The notes below the pieces were generated by a model. The model had not been told where the DNA came from and ran no database searches. It worked only from the letters and a program-made list of their open reading frames with translations. DNA of 12,098 bases from CAYXVU01 sp964468725. GTDB lineage: Bacteria > Acidobacteriota > Blastocatellia > UBA7656. The stretch covers positions 1 to 12,098 of the forward strand of contig CAYXVU010000187.1 in NCBI GenBank assembly GCA_964468725.1, in the 5' to 3' direction. This document shows positions 5,855 through 12,098 of this stretch, one piece after another. The translations under genes and the position numbers were made by a program. Each line of letters starts with the position of its first letter. Position 1 is the first letter of the stretch.

Positions 5855-7861
5855 ATGACGAAGACTTTTTACGTGACGACGCCAATCTATTACGCGAATG
5901 GCAAGCCGCATATCGGCCATGCCTATACGACGCTGGTTGCCGATTCATTGACCCGTTTTAAGCGACAGCGCGGGGTAGATGCTTTTTTCCTGACCGGAAC
6001 CGACGAACACGGTATCAATATCGAACGCGCCGCCGAAAAGCGCAGCCTGCCGGTTCGCCAGCACGTTGATGAGATGGTGAGCGAGTTCAAAGCCGCATTT
6101 GCCAGCCTCGGCGTTGAGTATGATCGCTGGATTCGCACGACGGATGATTTTCACGAAGCCGCCGTGCAGAAGCTATGGCAGATGCTCGATGAGCGCGGCT
6201 ATATCTACAAGGGACATTACGAGGGCTGGTTCTGTCCGAACTGTAACGAGTTCAAAGATGTGGAGACGGGCGATGCGGAGCCGAGTTGTGCAATTCACTT
6301 GCGACCGTTGGAGAAAGTCGCTGAAGAGAGCTATTTCTTCAAACTCTCGGCGTTTCAACAACCGTTGCTGGAGTATTACGCGGCGCACCCCGATTTCATT
6401 CAGCCTGAAGCGCGGCGCAACGAGGTGATTTCGTTCGTCTCCGGCGGACTGAAAGATTTATCGGTCAGCCGCGCTTCGGTCGCGTGGGGCATTCCCGTGC
6501 CCGGCGATGCGAAGCATACGATTTATGTATGGCTCGATGCGTTGTCGAATTACATTACGGCGCTCGGTTGGGGCAACGACCGCTATCAGGATTTTGCGCG
6601 GTATTGGCCAGCGCTGCATTTAATCGGTAAAGACATCCTGCGTTTTCATACGGTCTATTGGCCAGCGTTTTTGCTTGGTGCAGGCGTTGAGTTGCCGCGC
6701 CAGGTCTTCGTTCATGGCATGCTGTTGCGGGGCGGGCAGAAGATGGGGAAATCATTAGGCAACGCTATTGATCTCAACATTCTGAAGCAGTATTTCTCTA
6801 ACGATGCGATTCGCTACTTTCTGTTGCGCGAAGTCGCCTTCGGGCAAGACGGCGAGGCTACCTACGAAGGCTTGATTGACCGCGTCAATGCCGATCTCGC
6901 TAACGGCTTGGGCAATCTGGCGAGCCGCACCTTGACGATGGTGAAGAACTATTTCGATGGTGTGCCGCCGCGCACTTTTGATGCAAGCGGAGAGGCTGCC
7001 GACGTGCGCGACGCCATCGCGCAAGCGAATACGAAATTCGATGACGAGTTCGAAGCCTTGAACTTTTCGCGTGCCCTCGAAGCCGCCTGGGCAGGCATTG
7101 CACGGGTTGATAAATTTATCACGGACTCTGCTCCATGGAAATTAGCAAAGGATACTTCAGAACGCCCGCAGCTTGAACGGGTGATTGCAACGGCATACGA
7201 AGCGTTACGACACCTGGTAATTTTGGTCGCGCCCGTTTTGCCGGAATCGGCGCGCGAGATATGGCGACAAGCCGGGCTTACGGGCGATCCGTTGAGGATC
7301 AATCCGAACGAAGCCAAGTGGGGCGAACCAATCGAAACTGTGAAGATTGAATCGGTTCAGCCGACATTCAAAAAATACGATAAGGAAAAAGTCATGGCAG
7401 AAATTGATAATCAACAGCCGCAACCAACGACCGCCAAGCCGTCAGTTGAAGAACCGGCCAAGCCAACCGAAACTGCGAAATCGGCAGAGAGCGCCCAACC
7501 TGCAGAAACAATACCGCCCGCCGCGCCTGCGCCCATCACGATTGATGATTTCGTAAAAGTCGAATTGCGCGTCGCAACGGTGCTGGAAGCAGAGCGCGTG
7601 CCCAAAGCCGATAAGCTCCTCCGCTTGATGGTTGATGTCGGCGAGCCGTCACCTCGCCAACTGCTCGCGGGCATCGCTTTGCATTACAGCCCGGAAGAAT
7701 TGATCGGACGCAAGATCATCGTGGTAGCAAATCTGGCTCCGCGCAAACTTCGCGGGTTGGAGTCGAACGGAATGTTATTGGCCGCATCAGTTGGCGAAGA
7801 GGGTAAGCCGGTGTTGGCGACCTTCACGGAAGACGTGCCCAACGGAGCCCGGTTGAAGTAA
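5855..7861 (+). CDS. metG: Methionyl-tRNA synthetase with C-terminal tRNA-binding domain
   Basis: MetG charges tRNA-Met with methionine in the cytoplasm. The 668 residues show HIGH (19-22), a single zinc knuckle of the C-x2-C...C-x2-H type (Cys127, Cys130, Cys145, His148) as in Thermus MetRS, and KMGKSLGN from 296, where the usual KMSKS has Gly for Ser. A helical anticodon-binding domain covers about 390-510. A linker rich in Pro, Ala, Glu and Thr (about 515-560) joins it to an OB-fold tRNA-binding domain of the Trbp111/EMAP-II type (about 561-668, with DFVKVELRVATVLEAERVPKADKL). I prefer ATG 5855, giving MTKTFYVTTPIYYANG, over in-frame ATG 5828, because purine-rich GGAAAGCGGAG (5841-5851) precedes it and the family starts there. 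The gene stands apart from folE by a hairpin spacer. A possible internal start is described under findings. Confidence 0.97.
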   Translation: MTKTFYVTTPIYYANGKPHIGHAYTTLVADSLTRFKRQRGVDAFFLTGTDEHGINIERAAEKRSLPVRQHVDEMVSEFKAAFASLGVEYDRWIRTTDDFHEAAVQKLWQMLDERGYIYKGHYEGWFCPNCNEFKDVETGDAEPSCAIHLRPLEKVAEESYFFKLSAFQQPLLEYYAAHPDFIQPEARRNEVISFVSGGLKDLSVSRASVAWGIPVPGDAKHTIYVWLDALSNYITALGWGNDRYQDFARYWPALHLIGKDILRFHTVYWPAFLLGAGVELPRQVFVHGMLLRGGQKMGKSLGNAIDLNILKQYFSNDAIRYFLLREVAFGQDGEATYEGLIDRVNADLANGLGNLASRTLTMVKNYFDGVPPRTFDASGEAADVRDAIAQANTKFDDEFEALNFSRALEAAWAGIARVDKFITDSAPWKLAKDTSERPQLERVIATAYEALRHLVILVAPVLPESAREIWRQAGLTGDPLRINPNEAKWGEPIETVKIESVQPTFKKYDKEKVMAEIDNQQPQPTTAKPSVEEPAKPTETAKSAESAQPAETIPPAAPAPITIDDFVKVELRVATVLEAERVPKADKLLRLMVDVGEPSPRQLLAGIALHYSPEELIGRKIIVVANLAPRKLRGLESNGMLLAASVGEEGKPVLATFTEDVPNGARLK

Positions 7862-8066
7862 CGATCAAACAGCTACTCTATGGGTTCTCCAAAAGCATGG
7901 AATGTGGAGACGAAGGGGCGTCACGGTTCAATTGATCGAATCTGCATGCGCCCTTCGCCTCTACCTTGATGGGCAATCGCTCTTCTTCCCTTCAACGCTG
8001 CTCCATAGAAAGTGGAGTGAGGTTGCGTGATGCTACCTTGAACTGCTGCCGGACTCGTTCCCAACC
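7862..8066. other. Non-coding stretch after metG with a bulged stem-loop
   Basis: No convincing gene is seen. The strongest structure pairs GAG-A-CGAAGGGGCG (7907-7920) with CGCCCTTCG-C-CTC (7949-7961), about 12 pairs with one mismatch and one bulged G around a 28-base loop. No T-run follows on the + strand, so it is not a standard terminator. A smaller CTCCA/TGGAG stem lies at 8001-8017. A 65-codon minus-strand frame (7921-8118) starts with TTG, has no visible ribosome binding site, and its start overlaps the region of the tetR promoter; I do not call it a gene. Confidence 0.5.
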
Positions 8067-8094
8067 TTGACGAATGCGCTGCCTGCCTTATACC
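8067..8094 (+). promoter_or_regulatory. Putative sigma70-type promoter of the TetR-family gene
   Basis: TTGACG (8067-8072) matches five of six bases of the -35 consensus. TATACC (8089-8094) matches four of six of the -10, at a 16-base spacing. Transcription would start near 8100, about 28 bases before ATG 8129. It is the best promoter-like pair I found in the window and it directly precedes a palindrome. Confidence 0.5.
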
Positions 8095-8095
8095 A

Positions 8096-8111
8096 TCGAA
8101 CGCTTGTTCGA
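8096..8111. promoter_or_regulatory. Palindromic operator candidate for the TetR-family regulator
   Basis: TCGAAC-GCTT-GTTCGA is a perfect inverted repeat with 6-base arms and a 4-base centre. It begins one base after the predicted -10 and covers the likely transcription start. TetR-family dimers usually bind palindromes of about this size and often repress their own gene. I found no second copy in front of the enoyl-CoA hydratase gene or the aldehyde dehydrogenase genes, so control of these would go through the shared transcript. Binding is inferred. Confidence 0.5.
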
Positions 8112-8128
8112 AGACCAATTAGAGACTC

Positions 8129-8803
8129 ATGAAAACGATGCTTGGTGATTCGCCATCACGATACGATCAGCGATTGGTGCATGTACTGAAGACCTCGGCG
8201 GCGGTGTTCGCGGAGAAGGGGTATCATTCGACGACGATGCGCGACATCGCGCGCGCGACGGAGATGAGTCTGGCGGGACTCTATTATTACTTTACCAGCA
8301 AAGAAGAGTTGCTCTTTTTAATACAAGATTACTGTTTCGGTACGGTGATCGGCGATTGCAAGAAACTGCTTAATGGAGTTGATGACCCGATTCATCGTTT
8401 GAAATTGCTGATTGAAAACCACCTGAATTACTTCGTTCATAACATGAACGAGATGAAGGTTCTCTCGCACGAAGCGAATGCGATTACCGGCGAGCTCTTC
8501 AAGAAGGTCAATACCAAGAAGCGGCAATATGTTGATCTGGTGCATAACCTGCTTGCCGAAATCGCGCGTCTTCGCAAGGTCGAAGGGCTCGACCTGCGAG
8601 TGACGACCTTTTCGCTTTTCGGGATGATGAATTGGATTTACAACTGGTACAACCCGCGAAAGGATATTGATGTGTCCGAACTCTCGCAAAATATCACGCG
8701 GTTGTTCCTCTCCGGCTTTTTGGGTGATAAACAAAAGTCGGAAACCATCGAAACCGGGCGAGAAGATCATCTGTCCCGTACGGTTTCGGTCTGGCAGCAA
8801 TAA
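8129..8803 (+). CDS. TetR/AcrR-family transcriptional regulator
   Basis: A 224-residue one-component regulator. The N-terminal DNA-binding domain (about residues 14-62) shows the family pattern: a helix with SAAVFAEKGYHSTTMRDIA, then the recognition part MSLAGLYYYFTSKEELLFLI. The remaining ~150 residues form the helical ligand-binding and dimer domain, whose sequence does not reveal the ligand. It precedes an enoyl-CoA hydratase-family gene and two aldehyde dehydrogenases on the same strand, which suggests an acyl-CoA, fatty acid or aromatic acid degradation effector, by analogy with acyl-CoA-sensing TetR proteins. ATG 8129 has only a weak AGAG upstream; ATG 8138, three codons later, is possible. 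A promoter and a palindrome lie immediately upstream, consistent with autoregulation. 104 bases separate it from the next gene, with no terminator seen. Confidence 0.94.
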   Translation: MKTMLGDSPSRYDQRLVHVLKTSAAVFAEKGYHSTTMRDIARATEMSLAGLYYYFTSKEELLFLIQDYCFGTVIGDCKKLLNGVDDPIHRLKLLIENHLNYFVHNMNEMKVLSHEANAITGELFKKVNTKKRQYVDLVHNLLAEIARLRKVEGLDLRVTTFSLFGMMNWIYNWYNPRKDIDVSELSQNITRLFLSGFLGDKQKSETIETGREDHLSRTVSVWQQ

Positions 8804-8897
8804 TGATATGACTTCGATTCTGGCTGTGAAGACCGAAAGGGCGACGAAGCCGTTTGTCGGGTTGAGGCTCTCGGCGCTTTGCGGGCAGAAAATAAGT

Positions 8898-8902
8898 AGG
8901 AG
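8898..8902 (+). promoter_or_regulatory. Ribosome binding site of the enoyl-CoA hydratase-family gene
   Basis: AGGAG ends 5 bases before ATG 8908. It selects that start over ATG 8923, five codons further on. Confidence 0.7.
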
Positions 8903-8907
8903 AACTC

Positions 8908-9711
8908 ATGACAAGAGAAGCAATGGAGAACCAACTGGTCAGCTATCAAGTCGAAAATGGCATTGCCATCATCGAACTGAATGACCCTCCGGCCAATACG
9001 TATACCTATGAAATGATGCGCGACCTCGATGATGCGGTGTTGGAAGCGCGGCTTGATGAAAACGTGCACGTCATCGTGATTCGCGGCGCAGGGGAGAAAT
9101 TCTTTTGCGCCGGAGCGAACATCAAGATGCTGCTTTCGGCTTCGCCGCAGTTTCGCTACTTCTTCAGCCTCCACGGCAACGAGACCTTGATGCGATTAGA
9201 GAATACACAGAAGTTAGTGATTGCGGCGCTCAACGGTCATGCCGTCGGCGGCGGATTAGAGATTGCGCTTGCTTGCGATATGCGGATTGCAAAACGAGGG
9301 CCAGCGATGTTCGGCTTGCCGGAGATCAACCTTGGCTTACTGCCGGGAATGGGCGGCACACAACGTTTGCCGCGTATTATCGGCAAAGGCCGCGCCATGG
9401 AGATGCTGACGACTGGCCGCACGATTTCGGTTGAAGAGGCGCAGGCCATCGGCCTCATCAATCACGTCTTCGACGAGGAGAACTTCAACGACAAGGTGTT
9501 GGAGTTTGCGGCGCAATTCGTCGCACCCGCGAAAGCCAGCAAAGCGGTCGGCCTCATCAAACGCTCTGTACAAACCGGCTTTGAAGTGCCGCTGACGGAA
9601 GCGCTGGCCCTCGAACGCGAACTCTTACAGCAACTCTTCGAGAGCGAAGACGCACAGGAAGGACTCGACGCGTACGCCAAAAAACGGCAAGCGCAATTCA
9701 AAGGAAAGTAG
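8908..9711 (+). CDS. Enoyl-CoA hydratase/isomerase family protein
   Basis: A crotonase-fold enzyme of 267 residues, the normal length for a single-domain enoyl-CoA hydratase. The oxyanion-hole segment FFCAGANIKML and the stretch NGHAVGGGLEIALACDMRIA are intact. Both glutamates that activate water in hydratases are present: Glu118 (GGGLE) and Glu139 (LPEINLGLLPGMGGTQRL), matching rat Glu144 and Glu164. Hydration of a trans-2-enoyl-CoA to the 3-hydroxyacyl-CoA is therefore the likely reaction, but crotonase members with both residues can also have other substrates, so I do not assign a pathway. It lies 104 bases after the TetR-family gene and 95 bases before an aldehyde dehydrogenase. No other beta-oxidation gene is in view. 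Confidence 0.92.
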   Translation: MTREAMENQLVSYQVENGIAIIELNDPPANTYTYEMMRDLDDAVLEARLDENVHVIVIRGAGEKFFCAGANIKMLLSASPQFRYFFSLHGNETLMRLENTQKLVIAALNGHAVGGGLEIALACDMRIAKRGPAMFGLPEINLGLLPGMGGTQRLPRIIGKGRAMEMLTTGRTISVEEAQAIGLINHVFDEENFNDKVLEFAAQFVAPAKASKAVGLIKRSVQTGFEVPLTEALALERELLQQLFESEDAQEGLDAYAKKRQAQFKGK

Positions 9712-9712
9712 C

Positions 9713-9798
9713 CCGTTGTCCGTTTCCCGTCGCTGGTTGGTGACCAATCTTTTATCTCTTGCAACGGACAACGGACATCTGGCAACTGACAAGGGAGG
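9713..9798. repeat. Inverted heptamer array between the ech-family and first aldehyde dehydrogenase genes
   Basis: The left part is tandem 7-base units: GTTGTCC (9715), GTTTCCC (9722), GTCGCTG (9729), GTTGGTG (9736). The right part has units in the opposite orientation: GCAACGG (9761), ACAACGG (9768), ACATCTG (9775), GCAACTG (9782), ACAAGGG (9789). The last runs into the ribosome binding site of the next gene. CCGTTGTCCGTT (9713-9724) and AACGGACAACGG (9763-9774) are perfect 12-base inverted copies around a 38-base loop, which holds a further small hairpin, TTGG-TGA-CCAA (9737-9747). No T-run follows, so termination is unlikely and the hairpin should stay in the mRNA. Confidence 0.75.
9794..9798 (+). 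promoter_or_regulatory. Ribosome binding site of the first aldehyde dehydrogenase gene
   Basis: GGAGG ends 8 bases before ATG 9807. It rules out the longer in-frame reading from TTG 9759, which would translate the repeat spacer. Confidence 0.8.
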
Positions 9799-9806
9799 AA
9801 TCATAC

Positions 9807-11252
9807 ATGGCAAAGATGTACATCGCAGGAGAATCCGTTGATGCGTTGACGGGCGAGACTTATGAGGTTCGCAATCCGGCAAACGGCGAAGTTGTTGACA
9901 ACGTGCCCAAAGGCAATGCCGAAGATGTGCGCTGCGCGGTTGATGCGGCGGAAGCCGCGTTCGATGAATGGTCTCACACCTCTGCGGAAGAGCGCGCCAA
10001 GTTGCTCTTCAAAGCTGCCGAGACGGTTGATGCCGAGCGCAAAAACCTTGCGGAATTGCTCTCGAAAGAGCAGGGCAAACCGCTGATGGAAGCGATGGGC
10101 GAGATCGAACATTTTCATCATGGCATAGATTTTTATGCCGGACTCGCTTCGAAAGTGCGCGGCGCGCAAGTGCCGTTGCCAGCAAAGAATGCTTACGGCA
10201 TGGTGGTACGCAAACCCATTGGGGTGTGCGGCGCCATCGTTCCCTGGAACTTTCCCATCACCTTGATGGGCACGAAAGTTGGCCCGGCCTTAGCAGCAGG
10301 CAATACCGTGATCGTCAAGCCTGCTTCGACCACGCCGCTGACGACGATTCGCATCATCGAATTGATGAATCAAGCGGGCATTCCAAAGGGCGTGCTCAAT
10401 GTGGTGACTGGGCCGGGCGGCGTGGTCGGCGATGAATTGCTGAAGAATCCCAAAATTCGCCGCATCGCATTCACCGGCGCATCGGATACGGGGAAGCGTG
10501 TAGCCGAAATCGCTTGCGGCGATTTCAAACGGGTGACGCTTGAACTCGGCGGTTCCGATCCGATGATTGTCTGTGATGATGCGGACCTTGCCAAAGCGGT
10601 GAGCGGCGCGATGGTCGGCAGATTCTGGAACGCCGGACAAGCTTGTCTGGCCGTCAAACGCCTCTTCATCTTCGACAAAGTGTATGACGATTTCGTCAAG
10701 AGTTTGGTGGAGAAGGTATCGCGTTATGAAGTCGGCGACGGATTGACGAAAGCCGAAAAACCGAAGATTCGCATGGGGCCGCTGCATACGGCGGGGCAGC
10801 GCGAAGAGATCGAAGAGCAAGTCGCCGACGCTCTTAGCAAAGGCGCGAAGGTTTTGCTCGGCGCTGCGCGACCCGAAGGCGAGCAATACGAGAAAGGCAA
10901 TTTCTATATGCCGACCATTCTCGAAAACGTCCCCGAAGATTCGCGTGCCGTACAAGAAGAGACCTTTGGGCCGTTGCTGCCGGTCTTTCGCGTTGGCAGT
11001 CTGGATGAAGCGATTGAGAAAGCTAACAACTCGATTTACGGCCTCGGCTCTTCGATTTGGACGAAGAACCTCGACAACATCGAGACGGCGGTTGATCGCT
11101 TGCAAGCCGGTAATGTCTGGGTGAACTCGATTCATTATGGCTATGACGAGCTGCCCTTCGGCGGTGTGAAAGCAAGCGGCTTCGGGCGCGAACACGGCCC
11201 CGAAGCATTGGACTACTATCTCGAACCGAAAGGCATCGTGATTACCCGATAG
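9807..11252 (+). CDS. NAD(P)-dependent aldehyde dehydrogenase (first of a tandem pair)
   Basis: A 481-residue enzyme of the aldehyde dehydrogenase superfamily that oxidises an aldehyde to the acid. The catalytic set is complete: Asn148 (PWNFP, 146-150), Lys171 (VKPAS), Glu246 (ELGG) and nucleophile Cys280 (NAGQAC), with EETFGPLLPVF near the C-terminal part. It resembles succinate-semialdehyde dehydrogenase-like members, but the substrate cannot be fixed from motifs. The residue three after Lys171 is Ser174, as in NADP-using GabD (KPAS), so NADP+ is the more likely cofactor; this is inference. The start is fixed by GGAGG. 77 bases separate it from a second, paralogous gene, and 95 bases of inverted heptamers precede it. 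It is most likely transcribed with the enoyl-CoA hydratase-family gene. Confidence 0.95.
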   Translation: MAKMYIAGESVDALTGETYEVRNPANGEVVDNVPKGNAEDVRCAVDAAEAAFDEWSHTSAEERAKLLFKAAETVDAERKNLAELLSKEQGKPLMEAMGEIEHFHHGIDFYAGLASKVRGAQVPLPAKNAYGMVVRKPIGVCGAIVPWNFPITLMGTKVGPALAAGNTVIVKPASTTPLTTIRIIELMNQAGIPKGVLNVVTGPGGVVGDELLKNPKIRRIAFTGASDTGKRVAEIACGDFKRVTLELGGSDPMIVCDDADLAKAVSGAMVGRFWNAGQACLAVKRLFIFDKVYDDFVKSLVEKVSRYEVGDGLTKAEKPKIRMGPLHTAGQREEIEEQVADALSKGAKVLLGAARPEGEQYEKGNFYMPTILENVPEDSRAVQEETFGPLLPVFRVGSLDEAIEKANNSIYGLGSSIWTKNLDNIETAVDRLQAGNVWVNSIHYGYDELPFGGVKASGFGREHGPEALDYYLEPKGIVITR

Positions 11253-11320
11253 AGCGATGAGCCATGAGTGACGAGTGATGAGAGTCGTGCGGTTTGCCGG
11301 TCACTCGTCACTGGTTATTG
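11252..11320. repeat. Inverted heptamer array between the two aldehyde dehydrogenase genes
   Basis: Left units of 7 bases start in the stop codon: GAGCGAT (11252), GAGCCAT (11259), GAGTGAC (11266), GAGTGAT (11273), GAGAGTC (11280). Right units have the opposite orientation: GTCACTC (11300), GTCACTG (11307), GTTATTG (11314). AGTGACGAGTGA (11267-11278) and TCACTCGTCACT (11301-11312) are perfect 12-base inverted copies around a 22-base loop. No T-run follows; the array ends at the ribosome binding site GGAGA (11320-11324) of the next gene. Confidence 0.75.
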
Positions 11321-11329
11321 GAGAAACGT

Positions 11330-12098
11330 ATGGCACAGATGATTATCAACGGAGAATGGGTCAACTCGCGCAGTGGCGAGATGATGGAAGTTATCAATCC
11401 GGCAACCGGCGAAGTTGTTGACACTGCACCGCGCGCCACCGTCGAAGATGCGCGCGAAGCGATTGATGCGGCGCACGCCGCCTTCGCCGAGTGGCGCGAG
11501 TGGACACAGGCCAAACGCGCAGATGTCTTGCGCCGCACGGTCGAACTAGTGCATCAACATGAAAAAGAACTCGCCACGTTGTTGACCAAAGAGCAGGGAA
11601 AGCCCCTACGCGAAGCGATGCTTGAAATTCGTCGCTATGCCCACACGTTAGAGTATTACGCGGGGTTGGGGAAGAACATTCGCGGCGGCTACATCCCGCA
11701 GATTGACGATGGCAAATACGGACTTATCATTAAGCGTCCGCTTGGTGTTGTCGGCGCGATCATTCCCTGGAATTTCCCTGTCTCTTTGATGGGCAACAAA
11801 ATCGGTCCGGCTTTGCTGGCAGGCAACACCATGGTGGTCAAACCGGCAGAGACGACGCCGCTCACCGACCTGCGTGTGGTTTGGCTCTTTCACGAAGCCG
11901 GTCTGCCAAGAGGCGTAATGAATGTGGTTACGGGGCGCGGCTCTGTGGTTGGCGAAGAGATCGTCACCAATCCTAAAGTGAGAAAGATCGGTTTCACCGG
12001 CTCGACTGAAGTCGGTCGTCATGTCATGGCTTCTGCCGCCAGTACCATTAAGCGCGTGACCCTCGAATTGGGCGGCTCCGACCCGATGATTGTTTGCG
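11330..12098 (+). CDS. Aldehyde dehydrogenase (second of the tandem pair), 3' end missing
   Basis: An open frame starts at ATG 11330, 5 bases after GGAGA (11320-11324), and runs off the right edge after 256 codons. It is a clear paralogue of the preceding protein: by eye about half of the residues agree, with no net length change up to the cut, so Asn148 (PWNFP), Lys171 and Glu246 fall at the same numbers. The two share LTKEQGKPL/LSKEQGKPL and the run ending LELGGSDPMIVC. The frame ends before the expected catalytic Cys near 280, so activity cannot be judged. The cofactor position reads KPAE (Glu174) where the first enzyme has KPAS, which favours NAD+. The pair suggests either two related aldehyde substrates or one substrate with two cofactors. 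Confidence 0.94.
   Translation, partial: MAQMIINGEWVNSRSGEMMEVINPATGEVVDTAPRATVEDAREAIDAAHAAFAEWREWTQAKRADVLRRTVELVHQHEKELATLLTKEQGKPLREAMLEIRRYAHTLEYYAGLGKNIRGGYIPQIDDGKYGLIIKRPLGVVGAIIPWNFPVSLMGNKIGPALLAGNTMVVKPAETTPLTDLRVVWLFHEAGLPRGVMNVVTGRGSVVGEEIVTNPKVRKIGFTGSTEVGRHVMASAASTIKRVTLELGGSDPMIVC

Noticed and set aside
7921..8118. A 65-codon minus-strand frame between metG and the TetR-family gene.
   Set aside because: It starts with TTG, has no visible ribosome binding site or known domain, and overlaps the tetR promoter region. I keep only the region itself as a low-grade observation.
8318..8800. A 160-codon minus-strand frame opposite the TetR-family gene.
   Set aside because: It is antisense to a clear TetR-family protein and has no recognisable domain of its own.
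9713..9774. Inverted repeat after the enoyl-CoA hydratase-family gene as an intrinsic terminator.
   Set aside because: No T-run follows the right arm, the loop is 38 bases, and the ribosome binding site of the next gene comes directly after. The same objection applies to 11267-11312.
10290..11195. A 301-codon open frame on the minus strand inside the first aldehyde dehydrogenase gene.
   Set aside because: It lies wholly antisense to a gene with complete catalytic motifs, shows no recognisable domain, and such long antisense frames are common in GC-biased coding DNA.

Overview
The window (12,098 bases, moderate GC, every recognisable gene on the + strand) looks like a chromosomal segment of a free-living bacterium. 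I lean towards Acidobacteriota, possibly Blastocatellia. The grounds are the style of the membrane-anchored Ser/Thr kinase (opening LQNRYHVIRKIGQGGMGAVYEA, with APLEQ at the end of its activation segment), the gene mix and the spacer structure. This is inference; there is no rRNA or marker comparison. I see no transposase, phage gene, CRISPR array or tRNA.

Layout. (1) 1-623: 3' part of a hotdog-fold (MaoC/FAS1-type dehydratase-like) protein. (2) 786-5756: four tightly coupled genes: a Ser/Thr protein kinase with three extracytoplasmic repeats, a sirtuin deacylase, the nickel-insertion enzyme LarC for the nickel-pincer cofactor, and GTP cyclohydrolase I (FolE). Each junction is a 4-base stop/start overlap (GTGA, ATGA, GTGA). 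(3) 5855-7861: methionyl-tRNA synthetase with a C-terminal tRNA-binding domain, set off from folE by a hairpin spacer. (4) 7862-8128: a 267-base non-coding stretch with a stem and, at its right end, a promoter and palindrome in front of the next gene. (5) 8129-12098: a TetR-family regulator, an enoyl-CoA hydratase/isomerase family enzyme, a complete aldehyde dehydrogenase and a paralogous second aldehyde dehydrogenase cut by the window end. This reads as a regulated catabolic operon that oxidises an acyl-CoA or aldehyde substrate.

The most unusual signal is not a gene. The three short spacers folE-metG (5757-5854), ech-aldh1 (9712-9806) and aldh1-aldh2 (11253-11329) are each built largely of degenerate tandem heptanucleotides. 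Copies on the left are followed by copies in the opposite orientation on the right, so each spacer can fold into a long hairpin with arms of about 12 bp. The heptamer differs between spacers but the architecture is the same. Other points of interest are the triple repeat of the kinase, a Tyr-to-Phe change in the acyl-pocket motif of the sirtuin, a well-placed internal start in metG that could release a free tRNA-binding domain, an operator candidate in front of the TetR gene, and a predicted cofactor difference (Ser versus Glu) between the tandem aldehyde dehydrogenases.
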